64,000 nucleotides of DNA from an uncultured Lachnospiraceae bacterium (GTDB lineage Bacteria > Bacillota > Clostridia > Lachnospirales > Lachnospiraceae), in assembly GCA_934330725.1 (NCBI GenBank), contig CAKRGM010000002.1:91500-155499 (forward strand). Reading direction: 5' to 3'. Numbering within the stretch: position 1 is the stretch's first letter; every line of letters begins with the position of its first letter. The notes beneath the pieces were generated by a model. That model was not told the DNA's origin. It saw nothing but the letters and a program-made list of their open reading frames with translations, and made no database searches. This document shows, in pieces, positions 8,655 through 16,566 of the stretch. The translations under genes and the position numbers were made by a program.

Positions 8655-9842
8655 TTAAAGATATTTCTTAAGAGTCTCTGCTTTATCAGTATTCTCCCAT
8701 GGAAGATTAAGATCATTACGTCCAAAATGTCCATATGCCGCTGTCTGCTTGTAAATAGGTCTTCTTAAATCAAGCATTCTGATAATTCCGGCTGGTCTTA
8801 AGTCAAAGTTTTCTCTGATAATTTCTACTATTTTGCTTTCAGGGAGCTTTCCTGTTCCAAATGTATCAACCATGATAGATGTAGGATGTGCAACACCTAT
8901 TGCATATGAAAGCTGGATTTCACATCTGTCTGCGATGCCTGCTGCAACAATATTTTTTGCAACATAACGTGCAGCATATGCTGCTGAACGGTCAACCTTT
9001 GTGCAGTCTTTACCTGAAAATGCACCGCCACCGTGTCTTGCAGCTCCACCATAAGTATCAACTATAATCTTACGTCCTGTAAGACCACTGTCTCCGTTTG
9101 GTCCGCCAATAACAAAACGTCCTGTTGGATTGATAAAGAATTTTGTATTTTCATCTATCATATTCTCATCAACGACTGCATCAATTACATACTTTCTTAT
9201 ATCTTCATGAATCTGTTCCTGTGTTATCTCCGGTGCATGCTGTGTTGAAACAACTATTGCATCAAGTCTTACAGGCTTTCCATTTTCATCATATTCTACT
9301 GTTACCTGAGTCTTGCCGTCTGGTCTTAAATAAGCTAATGTACCATCTTTTCTTACCTGTGCAAGTCTTCTTGAAAGTTTATGTGCAAGTGCTGCTGAAT
9401 ATGGCATATATTCCTCTGTTTCATTTGTTGCATATCCAAACATCATACCCTGGTCTCCGGCACCAATTGCTTCGATTGCCGCATCATCCTCTTCACCATT
9501 TCTTGCCTCAAGTGCTTTATCAACACCCTGTGCAATATCAGGAGACTGTTTGTCAAGTGCAACTAAAACTGCACATGTATTTCCGTCAAATCCTTTATCA
9601 GAGCTGTCATATCCGATACCATTAACTGTATCCCTTACAATCTGAGGAATATCAACATTTGCTTTTGTTGTTACCTCTCCCATTACCATAATAAATCCTG
9701 TATTTGTAAGTGTCTCACACGCGACACGTGAATATGGATCCTGTTCCATTAATGCATCAAGTATGGCATCTGATACCTGATCACATATTTTATCCGGATG
9801 ACCTTCTGTTACTGATTCTGAAGTAAATAATCTTCTTTCCAT
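8655..9842 (-). CDS. metK: S-adenosylmethionine synthetase
   Basis: MetK makes S-adenosylmethionine from methionine and ATP in the cytoplasm. Signature segments are GHPDKICDQVSDA near residue 14, GAGDQGMMFGYA near residue 115 and GGGAFSGKDCTKVDRSAAY near 275. At 395 aa it is full length. ATG 9842 with AGGAAAGG upstream is chosen over the in-frame extension to 9872. It stands alone behind a SAM-I riboswitch and terminator, so its product should shut off its own transcription. Confidence 0.97.
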   Translation of the reverse strand: MERRLFTSESVTEGHPDKICDQVSDAILDALMEQDPYSRVACETLTNTGFIMVMGEVTTKANVDIPQIVRDTVNGIGYDSSDKGFDGNTCAVLVALDKQSPDIAQGVDKALEARNGEEDDAAIEAIGAGDQGMMFGYATNETEEYMPYSAALAHKLSRRLAQVRKDGTLAYLRPDGKTQVTVEYDENGKPVRLDAIVVSTQHAPEITQEQIHEDIRKYVIDAVVDENMIDENTKFFINPTGRFVIGGPNGDSGLTGRKIIVDTYGGAARHGGGAFSGKDCTKVDRSAAYAARYVAKNIVAAGIADRCEIQLSYAIGVAHPTSIMVDTFGTGKLPESKIVEIIRENFDLRPAGIIRMLDLRRPIYKQTAAYGHFGRNDLNLPWENTDKAETLKKYL

Positions 9843-9889
9843 AAAAATTTCCTTTCCTGCGTTAATACGCATAGCCTCTGTATTATAGA

Positions 9890-9916
9890 GAAAAAAAAGC
9901 CCCTTATCTTAGGGAC
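9890..9916 (-). terminator. Intrinsic terminator of the metK SAM riboswitch
   Basis: On the minus strand GUCCCU pairs with AGGGGC around a six-base loop and is followed by eight U residues. It stands between the riboswitch and metK, so it is the off-state expression platform. Confidence 0.85.
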
Positions 9917-9944
9917 CCGTAATCTTTCAAAGACTCGTAATCCA

Positions 9945-10071
9945 CTTATTGTTCGACCTGCATGATGCAGGATAATCGCTCAGGTTGGCACCTTCCATAA
10001 AACATTCATCCATGTATATGGGGTTGCCGGGTTTCATAGATCCTATGTATCTCCACCGCTCTAAATAAGGG
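9945..10071 (-). promoter_or_regulatory. SAM-I (S-box) riboswitch controlling metK
   Basis: On the minus strand the leader has the S-box hallmarks: P1 arms CUUAUU and AAUAAG at the two ends, AGAGCGGUGGA (10064 down to about 10054), GAAACCCGGCAACC in the SAM core, AAGGUGCCAAC and the short GC hairpin before P1 closes. The downstream gene is metK, a standard S-box target, and a terminator follows. Binding of SAM should favour termination. Confidence 0.95.
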
Positions 10072-10107
10072 ACAAAAGCAATTGTATTAAATTTTAATTC
10101 AAAGTAG

Positions 10108-10136
10108 ATATTACACAACTTAATTATATTAGTCAA
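10108..10136 (-). promoter_or_regulatory. Sigma-A promoter for the metK leader
   Basis: Minus strand TTGACT (10131-10136), 17 bases, TAATAT (10108-10113). Transcription would begin near 10100, about 30 bases before the riboswitch P1 stem. It is back to back with the promoter of the HD-GYP gene. Confidence 0.75.
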
Positions 10137-10152
10137 GCGATATTTATATAAA

Positions 10153-10181
10153 TTGACTTTTAATGGTGTTTTTTTTATAAT
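10153..10181 (+). promoter_or_regulatory. Sigma-A promoter for the HD-GYP gene
   Basis: TTGACT (10153-10158), 17 bases, TATAAT (10176-10181): five of six and six of six consensus bases at ideal spacing. The leader of about 85 bases contains a short palindrome (ATGAACA...TGTTCAT, about 10215-10243) before a GGGGGG ribosome binding site. Confidence 0.75.
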
Positions 10182-10274
10182 AAGTTTATATATATTGTTA
10201 TGATTTTCAGATTATGAACATGTTTTTAATTTTGTTCATGATATATTCTAATTTAATATGGGGGGATTTTTTTA

Positions 10275-11414
10275 ATGGATAATAATGCAGTCTCAGATGC
10301 AGTTAAACACGTTTTTACTTTTGAAGCCGTTCCCGGTATGACACTCGCAGAAGATGTAATCATTTCCGGAGGACATCTGATTGCAAAAGCAAAAACAGTG
10401 CTTGACAGTTCTATAATCAACAAGCTTGTCCAATACAAGGTGCTTGAGGTCCTGGTTGAAAATAAAACTGACAGTAAAGCAGAAACCAGCACACAAAACA
10501 ATACTCAAGACAATACTCAAAACAATACACAAACTTATTTTGATAAAATTCGTGAAAGTGAATCGTTTAAACGCTATGACAGTATGTTTGCCGGGGATAT
10601 TACTGATATTAAAGCCAAACTGGACCAAATCATCTCATCTGACGGTTCGGGTCATATTGATACTGACGCTATTTCAAAAAACACAAATGAAATTTTAAAT
10701 GAATTTAAAAACAGTCTCAATCTTCTTGATATGATTCACAGTATGCGTTCAACAAATGATGCGGTATATACACATTGTATAAATGTAGCACTTCTTTCCG
10801 CGGTCATTGGAAGATGGTCACATTTTTCCGAGGATGATATAAAAGTGCTGACTTTGTGCGGATTATTACATGACATTGGAAAGCTTATGATTCCTAAAAA
10901 CATACTTGAAAAGCCGGGACATCTCACAGCAGCAGAATTTGAGCTTATAAAGACTCATACTGTATTAGGCTATGAGAAGATTAAAAATGCAGATATTGAC
11001 CTGCGTGTCAAACAGGCATGCCTGCTGCATCACGAAAAATGTGATGGTTCCGGATATCCCAACCATCTTACAGGCGACAAAATCCCCGACTTTACAAAGA
11101 TAATCACAATCGCTGATGTTTATGATGCCATGACATCGCAGCGGTCATATCGTGAACCTATATGTCCTTTTACTGTAATAAGCAAGATTGAAGCTGATCT
11201 GTTCAGATTATATGACCCTAAGTTCATGGTTCCTTTTATATCAAATATTGTAACATCATACCTTAATAATAATGTAAGATTATCTAATGGTATGACCGGT
11301 GAAGTCGTTCTGATAAACCAGAACGCTTACAGCCGGCCGATTATTAAATGCAGCAATAATACCTTTATTGATCTGTCAAAGGAAACTGACATTTCAATAA
11401 CAGCAATACTTTAA
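10275..11414 (+). CDS. HD-GYP domain protein, probable cyclic di-GMP phosphodiesterase
   Basis: HD-GYP enzymes hydrolyse cyclic di-GMP and often affect motility. The C-terminal domain (about residues 150-340) has the metal-binding LCGLLHDIGKLMIP (HD) and HHEKCDGSGYPNHLTGDKI (GYP) motifs, both intact. The N-terminal 150 residues form a poorly recognised domain interrupted by a short low-complexity TQNNTQDNTQNNTQ repeat. No membrane segment is evident. ATG 10275 follows a run of six G residues. Proximity to flagellar genes fits a motility role, but that is inference. Confidence 0.88.
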   Translation: MDNNAVSDAVKHVFTFEAVPGMTLAEDVIISGGHLIAKAKTVLDSSIINKLVQYKVLEVLVENKTDSKAETSTQNNTQDNTQNNTQTYFDKIRESESFKRYDSMFAGDITDIKAKLDQIISSDGSGHIDTDAISKNTNEILNEFKNSLNLLDMIHSMRSTNDAVYTHCINVALLSAVIGRWSHFSEDDIKVLTLCGLLHDIGKLMIPKNILEKPGHLTAAEFELIKTHTVLGYEKIKNADIDLRVKQACLLHHEKCDGSGYPNHLTGDKIPDFTKIITIADVYDAMTSQRSYREPICPFTVISKIEADLFRLYDPKFMVPFISNIVTSYLNNNVRLSNGMTGEVVLINQNAYSRPIIKCSNNTFIDLSKETDISITAIL

Positions 11415-11480
11415 TAAATATAATGCCAGATTCAAAAGATGCCTTACGTATTGTTCCGTGCCTGTATTTATTAGCACTTT

Positions 11481-11762
11481 TCACAATATTACTTTTTTAT
11501 CATGCTGCATGTTATGCTGTATAAGATACTTTTCCCTTGTAGCAAGACCACCACGTATATGACGTTCCTGCTTATTAAGGTCAAGTACCTTACGCACATC
11601 TTTTGCAAGCGCCGGATTAAGCTGGACAAGCCTTGCAGTTACATCTTTATGTACGGTACTCTTGCTTATGCCAAACTTTTTTGCCGCATGCCTGACAGTA
11701 GCATTATTTTCAATAATATAATGAGCAATTTCAATAACGCGCTCTTCGATATAAGTTTTCAA
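11481..11762 (-). CDS. spoIIID: Sporulation transcriptional regulator SpoIIID
   Basis: SpoIIID is a small mother-cell DNA-binding protein acting between sigma-E and sigma-K. The sequence matches its layout: YIEERVIEIAHYIIENNATVRHAAKKFGISKSTVHKDVTARL (helix-turn-helix, about residues 3-45), NPALAKDVRKVLDLNKQERHIRGG and a basic tail. A frame from ATG 11777 exists, but TTG 11762 lies six bases after AGGGG and gives the shorter family-like start (93 aa). A sigma-E-like promoter at 11790-11818 would start RNA near 11783, which also argues for the TTG. The ribosome binding site overlaps the recQ terminator hairpin. Confidence 0.9.
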   Translation of the reverse strand: MKTYIEERVIEIAHYIIENNATVRHAAKKFGISKSTVHKDVTARLVQLNPALAKDVRKVLDLNKQERHIRGGLATREKYLIQHNMQHDKKVIL

Positions 11763-11763
11763 A

Positions 11764-11807
11764 AAACACCCCTGCATATTTGTTTGTACAGTTTATGCAG
11801 GGGTGTT
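11764..11807 (-). terminator. recQ terminator hairpin overlapping the spoIIID start
   Basis: A perfect 14-bp inverted repeat (11765-11778 with 11794-11807, loop 15 bases) begins just after the recQ stop. On the minus strand it is followed by a run of T at 11766-11761. The 3' arm contains AGGGG, the spoIIID ribosome binding site. Confidence 0.85.
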
Positions 11808-11818
11808 GTCACATATTC
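11790..11818 (-). promoter_or_regulatory. Sigma-E-like sporulation promoter for spoIIID
   Basis: Minus strand GAATATG (11812-11818), 14 bases, CATAAACT (11790-11797). The sigma-E consensus is KHATATT, 13-15 bases, CATACAHT, so this matches 6 of 7 and 7 of 8. The predicted start near 11783 is inside the loop of the recQ terminator hairpin. Confidence 0.6.
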
Positions 11819-13650
11819 TGAAATTCGCTTATACAGTCCATAAATTTCTTTCCATACTTTTCATACTTTTTCTCACCTACTCCGGTAATTGCAAGCATCT
11901 GCTCTCTGTTTTCCGGAAATTTTTCACACATCTCCATAAGTGTTCTGTCTGAAAATACAATATATGGTGGAATATTTTCACTTCTTGCCAGATCCATCCT
12001 GAGCATCTTAAGCCTGCCAAATAAGGCATATCCAGTTGGTGTAAGATCGACACCCTTGTTCTTTTTTCTGTATTTCACAGACGTATCCTTAACCTCTTCT
12101 TTTGCCGGCGCCCACTTACATGAAATTGTAACTTCATTATTTACAATCTCATCTGCCAGCTGTGTTACCTTAAGTATGTGGTATATATCCTCTGTCTCTT
12201 TAAGATACCCCGACATAAGAAGCTCATCTATGATATTTTTTAACATTACCTCGCCTGTCTTTTTTTGTATCCCATAGGACTGCATCTGTTCCACGCCGTA
12301 TGACCTTAATCTGGCTGTATTCCGCCCCATAAGTATACCAGCTATAACTCCTGCTCCATACCTCATATGGCACTCTTTTATACAGCTTATTATATCCTTA
12401 CAGATATCTGTCACATCTTTTTCTTCAAATGAAGCATTACAGTTAGAACAGTTACCACAGTCATTGCTCTGCGTATATTCACCGAAATAATTAAGCATGT
12501 ATTTACGGAGGCATCCTTTTGTCCTGCAATAAAACCGCATCTTATTAAGGCGCTTTATATCATTTTCTTTTATGGTTATAAGCTCATCTTCAGAAAATTC
12601 GGTATTCTGCCCCTTATTATCAATCAGGAATTCATTTATCACAACATCCTGAGGTGAATATAAAAGTATACATTCTGCCGGTTCCTGGTCGCGTCCTGCC
12701 CTTCCTGCTTCCTGATAGTAATTTTCTATACTTTGTGGCATATTATAATGTATTACATATCTTACATTTGACTTATCAATTCCCATACCAAATGCATTCG
12801 TTGCAACAATCACTGACTTACGGTCGTAAATAAAATCTTCCTGATTGGCCTTACGCGTATCGTTATCAAGCCCCGCATGATATCTTGTTACACTTACACC
12901 ATCTTTTTTAAGCATAATATATACTTTATCCACATTTTTCCTTGTAGCACAATAAATTATCCCACTTTCACCAATATGCTCTCTTACATATGAAAGTACT
13001 TCTTCATCTTTTCTTTTAGTCTCTTTAACCTCAAAATACAGATTCGGTCTGTCAAATCCCGTTACCATTATCTTGGGATCAACAAGTCCCAGAATACATA
13101 TTATATCTTCCTTAACAGCCTCTGTTGCAGTCGCTGTAAATGCACTTACTACAGGTCTTTCCGGCAATCTCTTTATAAGATTTACTATCTTTAGGTAGCT
13201 TGGTCTGAAATCCTGTCCCCACTGTGATATACAATGCGCTTCATCTATAGTTATCATAGATATCTGTGCATTCATAACAAACTCAAGAAATCTGTTAGTC
13301 TCCAGTCTTTCCGGTGCCACATATATAATCTTATATCTTCCATATGATGCATTTATCAATGCTTTTGTTATCTGATTCTCTGTCAGCGAACTGTTAATAT
13401 ATGCAGCATGGATTCCTGCCTCATTAAGTGATTTTACCTGATCCTGCATAAGTGAGATAAGTGGCGATACAACTATTGTAATCCCGGGTAGCATAAGAGC
13501 GGGAAGTTGATAACATATCGACTTACCCGCTCCAGTTGGCATTATTCCAAGAACATCCCTGCCACCGAGAATACAATCCACAACAGCCTCCTGACCCTGT
13601 CTGAAGCTGTCATAACCAAATACCTTCTTAAGTATTTTTAGCTTTTCCAA
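11809..13650 (-). CDS. recQ: RecQ family ATP-dependent DNA helicase
   Basis: A 3'-5' superfamily 2 DNA helicase for recombination and fork repair. It shows Walker A GIMPTGAGKSICYQLP near residue 37, the DEAH box ITIDEAHCISQWG near 137, motif VVSAFTATATEAV, and motif VI NYYQEAGRAGRDQEP. A RecQ-Ct zinc region with CRTKGCLRKYML...CGNCSNC is near 377-405, and a C-terminal HRDC-like domain spans about residues 540-610 (LAITGVGEKKYEKYG). Full length, 613 aa. It ends in a strong terminator shared with the spoIIID start. Confidence 0.95.
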   Translation of the reverse strand: MEKLKILKKVFGYDSFRQGQEAVVDCILGGRDVLGIMPTGAGKSICYQLPALMLPGITIVVSPLISLMQDQVKSLNEAGIHAAYINSSLTENQITKALINASYGRYKIIYVAPERLETNRFLEFVMNAQISMITIDEAHCISQWGQDFRPSYLKIVNLIKRLPERPVVSAFTATATEAVKEDIICILGLVDPKIMVTGFDRPNLYFEVKETKRKDEEVLSYVREHIGESGIIYCATRKNVDKVYIMLKKDGVSVTRYHAGLDNDTRKANQEDFIYDRKSVIVATNAFGMGIDKSNVRYVIHYNMPQSIENYYQEAGRAGRDQEPAECILLYSPQDVVINEFLIDNKGQNTEFSEDELITIKENDIKRLNKMRFYCRTKGCLRKYMLNYFGEYTQSNDCGNCSNCNASFEEKDVTDICKDIISCIKECHMRYGAGVIAGILMGRNTARLRSYGVEQMQSYGIQKKTGEVMLKNIIDELLMSGYLKETEDIYHILKVTQLADEIVNNEVTISCKWAPAKEEVKDTSVKYRKKNKGVDLTPTGYALFGRLKMLRMDLARSENIPPYIVFSDRTLMEMCEKFPENREQMLAITGVGEKKYEKYGKKFMDCISEFQNM

Positions 13651-13702
13651 ATTCTATTCTCCATCTTCAACCGGAAATTTCTGATATTCTGTCCGGTATT
13701 AT

Positions 13703-14968
13703 TTACTGATTTGACTGTGTTTGTGCATCTGTTGCTGCATCTGAACCATCAGCTTCTCCATTTGATGCATCTGCTGTTGTACCTTCTGTTTCTACAGCAT
13801 TAGTATTTAAAAATTCCTGTACTTTCTGATACAGTACCTCATATCCAAGTTCAGCATTAAGTTCCTTGCCGTATTTATCAACCATTGTCTGATAGTCTGA
13901 GTAACCATAATATGAAGCAACCTCATTACCCGTATTAGAGATATCATCAGCTGAAACAGTGATATTATTATCAGCTGCAATAATGGTTATTGCCATCTTC
14001 TCTAAAAGGTACTGCTGTGCATAATTATTTGCATATTCATTGTATGAATCTGTTGATTCAAAGCCATATACTGTTGAAAGATACTGGTCTAATGTATCAC
14101 ATCCATATGTTGAACCCTTGCTTTCAAATTCCTTCTGGATGTTATCCTGTAATGTTTTCTTAAGACTATCAAGTTCATCCTGTGGATATCCTGTAACATT
14201 GATTCCACCTGAAATAGTCTGCCATATACTCTTATATTTTGTACTGTCAAATGATGTTTTTGCATTTTCCTGGAGCTTTGACTTTACTGCTTCCTTAAGC
14301 CCATCCACTGTCGTAACTCCGCTAAATCCCATAGTTTCTGCTTTTGATGCAACCCATTCATCTGTAAGGTCTGCTACTACTGACTTCTGGATTGACTTTA
14401 CAGTAACCTTAAACACTACATCTTTACCCGCAAGATCTTTATTGTTACTGTAATCATCCGGGAACTTACATGGGATATCATGTTCCTCACCAAGTGTAAG
14501 TCCTTCAAGTCCCTTATCAAGATCTGTAATAAATCCACCTGAACCAATAGTGTATGTCTGATCAGTTGCTGTACCGCCATCAAATGCCTGACCATCAAGA
14601 TATCCTGAGTAATCAAGAACTATCGTGTCCCCATTAGCTGTTGTACCTTCTGTAATTGACTGTGTATCCGCATACTTATTACGAAGAGATTCAATTGACT
14701 GATTAACTGAATCGTCTGAAATCTCTAACTTTGATTTGTCAACAGCTACACTTACTCCCTTATATTCCGGTAATGTTATATATCCTTTATAAATATTAGC
14801 ATTATTTGTAATTGTTGCTGCATAATCGCCGGGTTCAATGTCGCCTACAATACTTGAACTGCTGTTTATACTGCTTTTGTTATCCCCCGCATCGTTGCTC
14901 TTTCCGCATGCTGCAAGTGAAAAGCAAAGTACAGCCGTAAGTGCCACTCCCAATAAACGTTTTCTCAT
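13703..14968 (-). CDS. Lipoprotein with FKBP/trigger-factor-like peptidyl-prolyl isomerase domain
   Basis: The N-terminus is a lipoprotein signal (LLGVALTAVLCFSLAACGKS, lipobox LAAC). Residues about 60-200 resemble the N-terminal and FKBP parts of trigger factor, with NGDTIVLDYSGYLDGQAFDGG and GFITDLDKGLEGLTLGEEHDIPCKFPDDY. The rest resembles the helical C-terminal part of trigger factor. The tail is Asn/Asp/Thr-rich and low complexity. Anchored outside the membrane, it probably folds exported proteins. True cytoplasmic trigger factor lacks a signal peptide, so this is a surface relative rather than tig itself. Confidence 0.8.
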   Translation of the reverse strand: MRKRLLGVALTAVLCFSLAACGKSNDAGDNKSSINSSSSIVGDIEPGDYAATITNNANIYKGYITLPEYKGVSVAVDKSKLEISDDSVNQSIESLRNKYADTQSITEGTTANGDTIVLDYSGYLDGQAFDGGTATDQTYTIGSGGFITDLDKGLEGLTLGEEHDIPCKFPDDYSNNKDLAGKDVVFKVTVKSIQKSVVADLTDEWVASKAETMGFSGVTTVDGLKEAVKSKLQENAKTSFDSTKYKSIWQTISGGINVTGYPQDELDSLKKTLQDNIQKEFESKGSTYGCDTLDQYLSTVYGFESTDSYNEYANNYAQQYLLEKMAITIIAADNNITVSADDISNTGNEVASYYGYSDYQTMVDKYGKELNAELGYEVLYQKVQEFLNTNAVETEGTTADASNGEADGSDAATDAQTQSNQ

Positions 14969-15106
14969 AATATAAATCCTTTCATATATGCTGTATTGTA
15001 CAGAATACCGATAATAACTTTATTCTACATAACATTTATAAGTTATAGCATATCTGCTTAAAAAATAAAAGGTGTTTCACATTTTTTTAACATTTTAAAA
15101 ATGGTA

Positions 15107-15135
15107 TTTTCAAACATCCTAAATAATGATATAAT
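15107..15135 (+). promoter_or_regulatory. Promoter for aguA
   Basis: TTTTCA (15107-15112), 17 bases, TATAAT (15130-15135), with a TGn extension of the -10 box. Transcription would start near 15142, just at the 5' edge of the structured leader. Confidence 0.65.
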
Positions 15136-15141
15136 ATACTG

Positions 15142-15261
15142 ATTTTTCACACGGCTATTTGTTTCTGAGCAAAACAAATAGCTTATGATGGCATATGAGA
15201 AATCGCCTGTGCGAATCTCTCATCGCCTCTTCGCAACAAAGCTGTAGAAATGGGGATTAGT
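15142..15261 (+). promoter_or_regulatory. Structured 5' leader of aguA (loop to Shine-Dalgarno pairing family)
   Basis: Hairpin P1 is GCTATTTGTTT/AAACAAATAGC (15154-15182). Hairpin P2 (about 15191-15226) has arms ATGAGA/TCTCAT with inner TCGC/GCGA and outer GGC/GCC. The P1 loop TTTCTGAGC (15162-15170) can pair with GCTGTAGAAA (15241-15250), with one bulge, immediately before the GGGGA ribosome binding site. The same elements recur, nearly identical, before pfp and the gene at 26578. Confidence 0.65.
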
Positions 15262-16404
15262 ATGAAAATTTTGCATTCAACTCCTTTTGAGGATGGTTTT
15301 CACATGCCGGCTGAATATGAAAAGCACTATGGCTGCATACTCATATGGCCCGAGCGTTCAGATTCATGGCAGTTTGGAGCATATGCTGCAAGAAAGGCCT
15401 TTACAGAGCTGGTTTTTGCCATAAGCCGCTTTGAACATGTTACGGTTGCAGCAAGTTATAATCAGTATAATAATGCAAGGCAGGCACTGCCTTCAAATGT
15501 CCGTGTTGTAGAAATGTCAAGCAATGATTCATGGGCAAGAGATTATGGTCCTACTTTTGTAATTGATAAAAACAGGACGCTTCGAGGGATTAACTGGTAT
15601 TTCAATGCGTGGGGCGGCTTACATGATGGACTTTATTTTCCATGGGATAAGGATAATGCCATGGCAAACAAATTCTGTGACCTGTTTATGGCTGACGTAT
15701 ATGATGCCCAGGATTTTGTTCTTGAAGGTGGTTCAATACACGTTGACGGTGAAGGAACTGCCCTGGTTACTGAAAACTGTCTTTTAAGCAAAGGCCGCAA
15801 TCCTTCTATGACTAAAGCCGAAATCGAAAAAAAGCTTAAAAATTATATTGGTGTCAGCAAGGTCATATGGCTTAAATATGGTATATATAATGATGAAACC
15901 AATGAACATGTCGATAATATATGTGCATTTACAAGCCCGGGTAATGTAGTTCTTGCATGGACTGATAATAAAGATGACCCTCAGTATGCAATGTCAAAGG
16001 ACTGTCTCGACATATTAACCCGTGAATGTGATGCCAGAGGGCGTAAAATCAATGTGCACAAGCTTCCCATTCCGGAAAAACCGGTATGCATAACCAAGGC
16101 TGAATGTGAAGGACTTGACTGCATGGACTTTGAACCGACAAGGATGCCCGGCGAAAGGCTTGCCGCTTCATATGTTAATTTTTATATTGCTAATGGCGCA
16201 GTAATAATGCCAGGTTTCGCACGTCCTGATGCTGATGATGAGTTAAATGCCTGCTATGCACGTTCAGATAAAAAAGCTTACGATATAATAAAAGGATTAT
16301 TTCCTGAACGTGAAATAATTCAGATATATGCAAGGGATATTCTCATAGGTGGCGGTAATATACACTGCATAACCCAGCAGATACCGGCATTTTCAATTAA
16401 ATGA
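15262..16404 (+). CDS. aguA: Agmatine deiminase
   Basis: AguA converts agmatine to N-carbamoylputrescine and ammonia. The 380 aa sequence has pentein-fold signatures: SSNDSWARDYGPTFVID near residue 88, LEGGSIHVDGEGTALVTENCLL near 155, NEHVDNICAF near 213 (catalytic His), and the C-terminal catalytic Cys in GGGNIHC near 368. ATG 15262 has TGGGGA five bases upstream and is better than the in-frame ATG at 15250. The next gene, aguB, performs the following step, so together they make putrescine. Confidence 0.95.
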   Translation: MKILHSTPFEDGFHMPAEYEKHYGCILIWPERSDSWQFGAYAARKAFTELVFAISRFEHVTVAASYNQYNNARQALPSNVRVVEMSSNDSWARDYGPTFVIDKNRTLRGINWYFNAWGGLHDGLYFPWDKDNAMANKFCDLFMADVYDAQDFVLEGGSIHVDGEGTALVTENCLLSKGRNPSMTKAEIEKKLKNYIGVSKVIWLKYGIYNDETNEHVDNICAFTSPGNVVLAWTDNKDDPQYAMSKDCLDILTRECDARGRKINVHKLPIPEKPVCITKAECEGLDCMDFEPTRMPGERLAASYVNFYIANGAVIMPGFARPDADDELNACYARSDKKAYDIIKGLFPEREIIQIYARDILIGGGNIHCITQQIPAFSIK

Positions 16405-16493
16405 TAATATATGGTATTTTTTGTATATAATGATATTGTGTGAAAAATAATCTGACAACAAACATTTTTAAATATACTTTATACACATTATAC

Positions 16494-16566
16494 ACAGGTT
16501 TTGTGTTTTGCACACCGTACACATACCTGTTTCAATACGAAAAAGTGTGCAGAAACGGAGTACATT
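16494..16566 (+). promoter_or_regulatory. Structured 5' leader of aguB (covarying member of the pairing family)
   Basis: Hairpin P1 has arms ACAGGT/ACCTGT (16494-16530) with inner GTGT/ACAC. Its loop segment TTTTGCACAC (16506-16515) pairs over ten positions (one G-U) with GTGTGCAGAA (16545-16554), just before the CGGAG ribosome binding site. The sequence differs from the aguA leader, yet the pairing is kept. Confidence 0.6.

Noticed and set aside
9143..9625. 160-codon open frame on the plus strand across metK
   Set aside because: It is antisense to the highly conserved metK, is composed mainly of His, Leu, Gln and Tyr, and has no ribosome binding site; it results from codon bias of the real gene.
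9927..10136. 69-codon minus-strand frame before metK
   Set aside because: It coincides with the SAM-I riboswitch, whose conserved RNA core explains the sequence, and it has no ribosome binding site.
10213..10243. Palindrome in the HD-GYP leader as a cyclic di-GMP riboswitch
   Set aside because: None of the conserved GEMM core bases are present and the leader is too short; it is only a small AT-rich hairpin.
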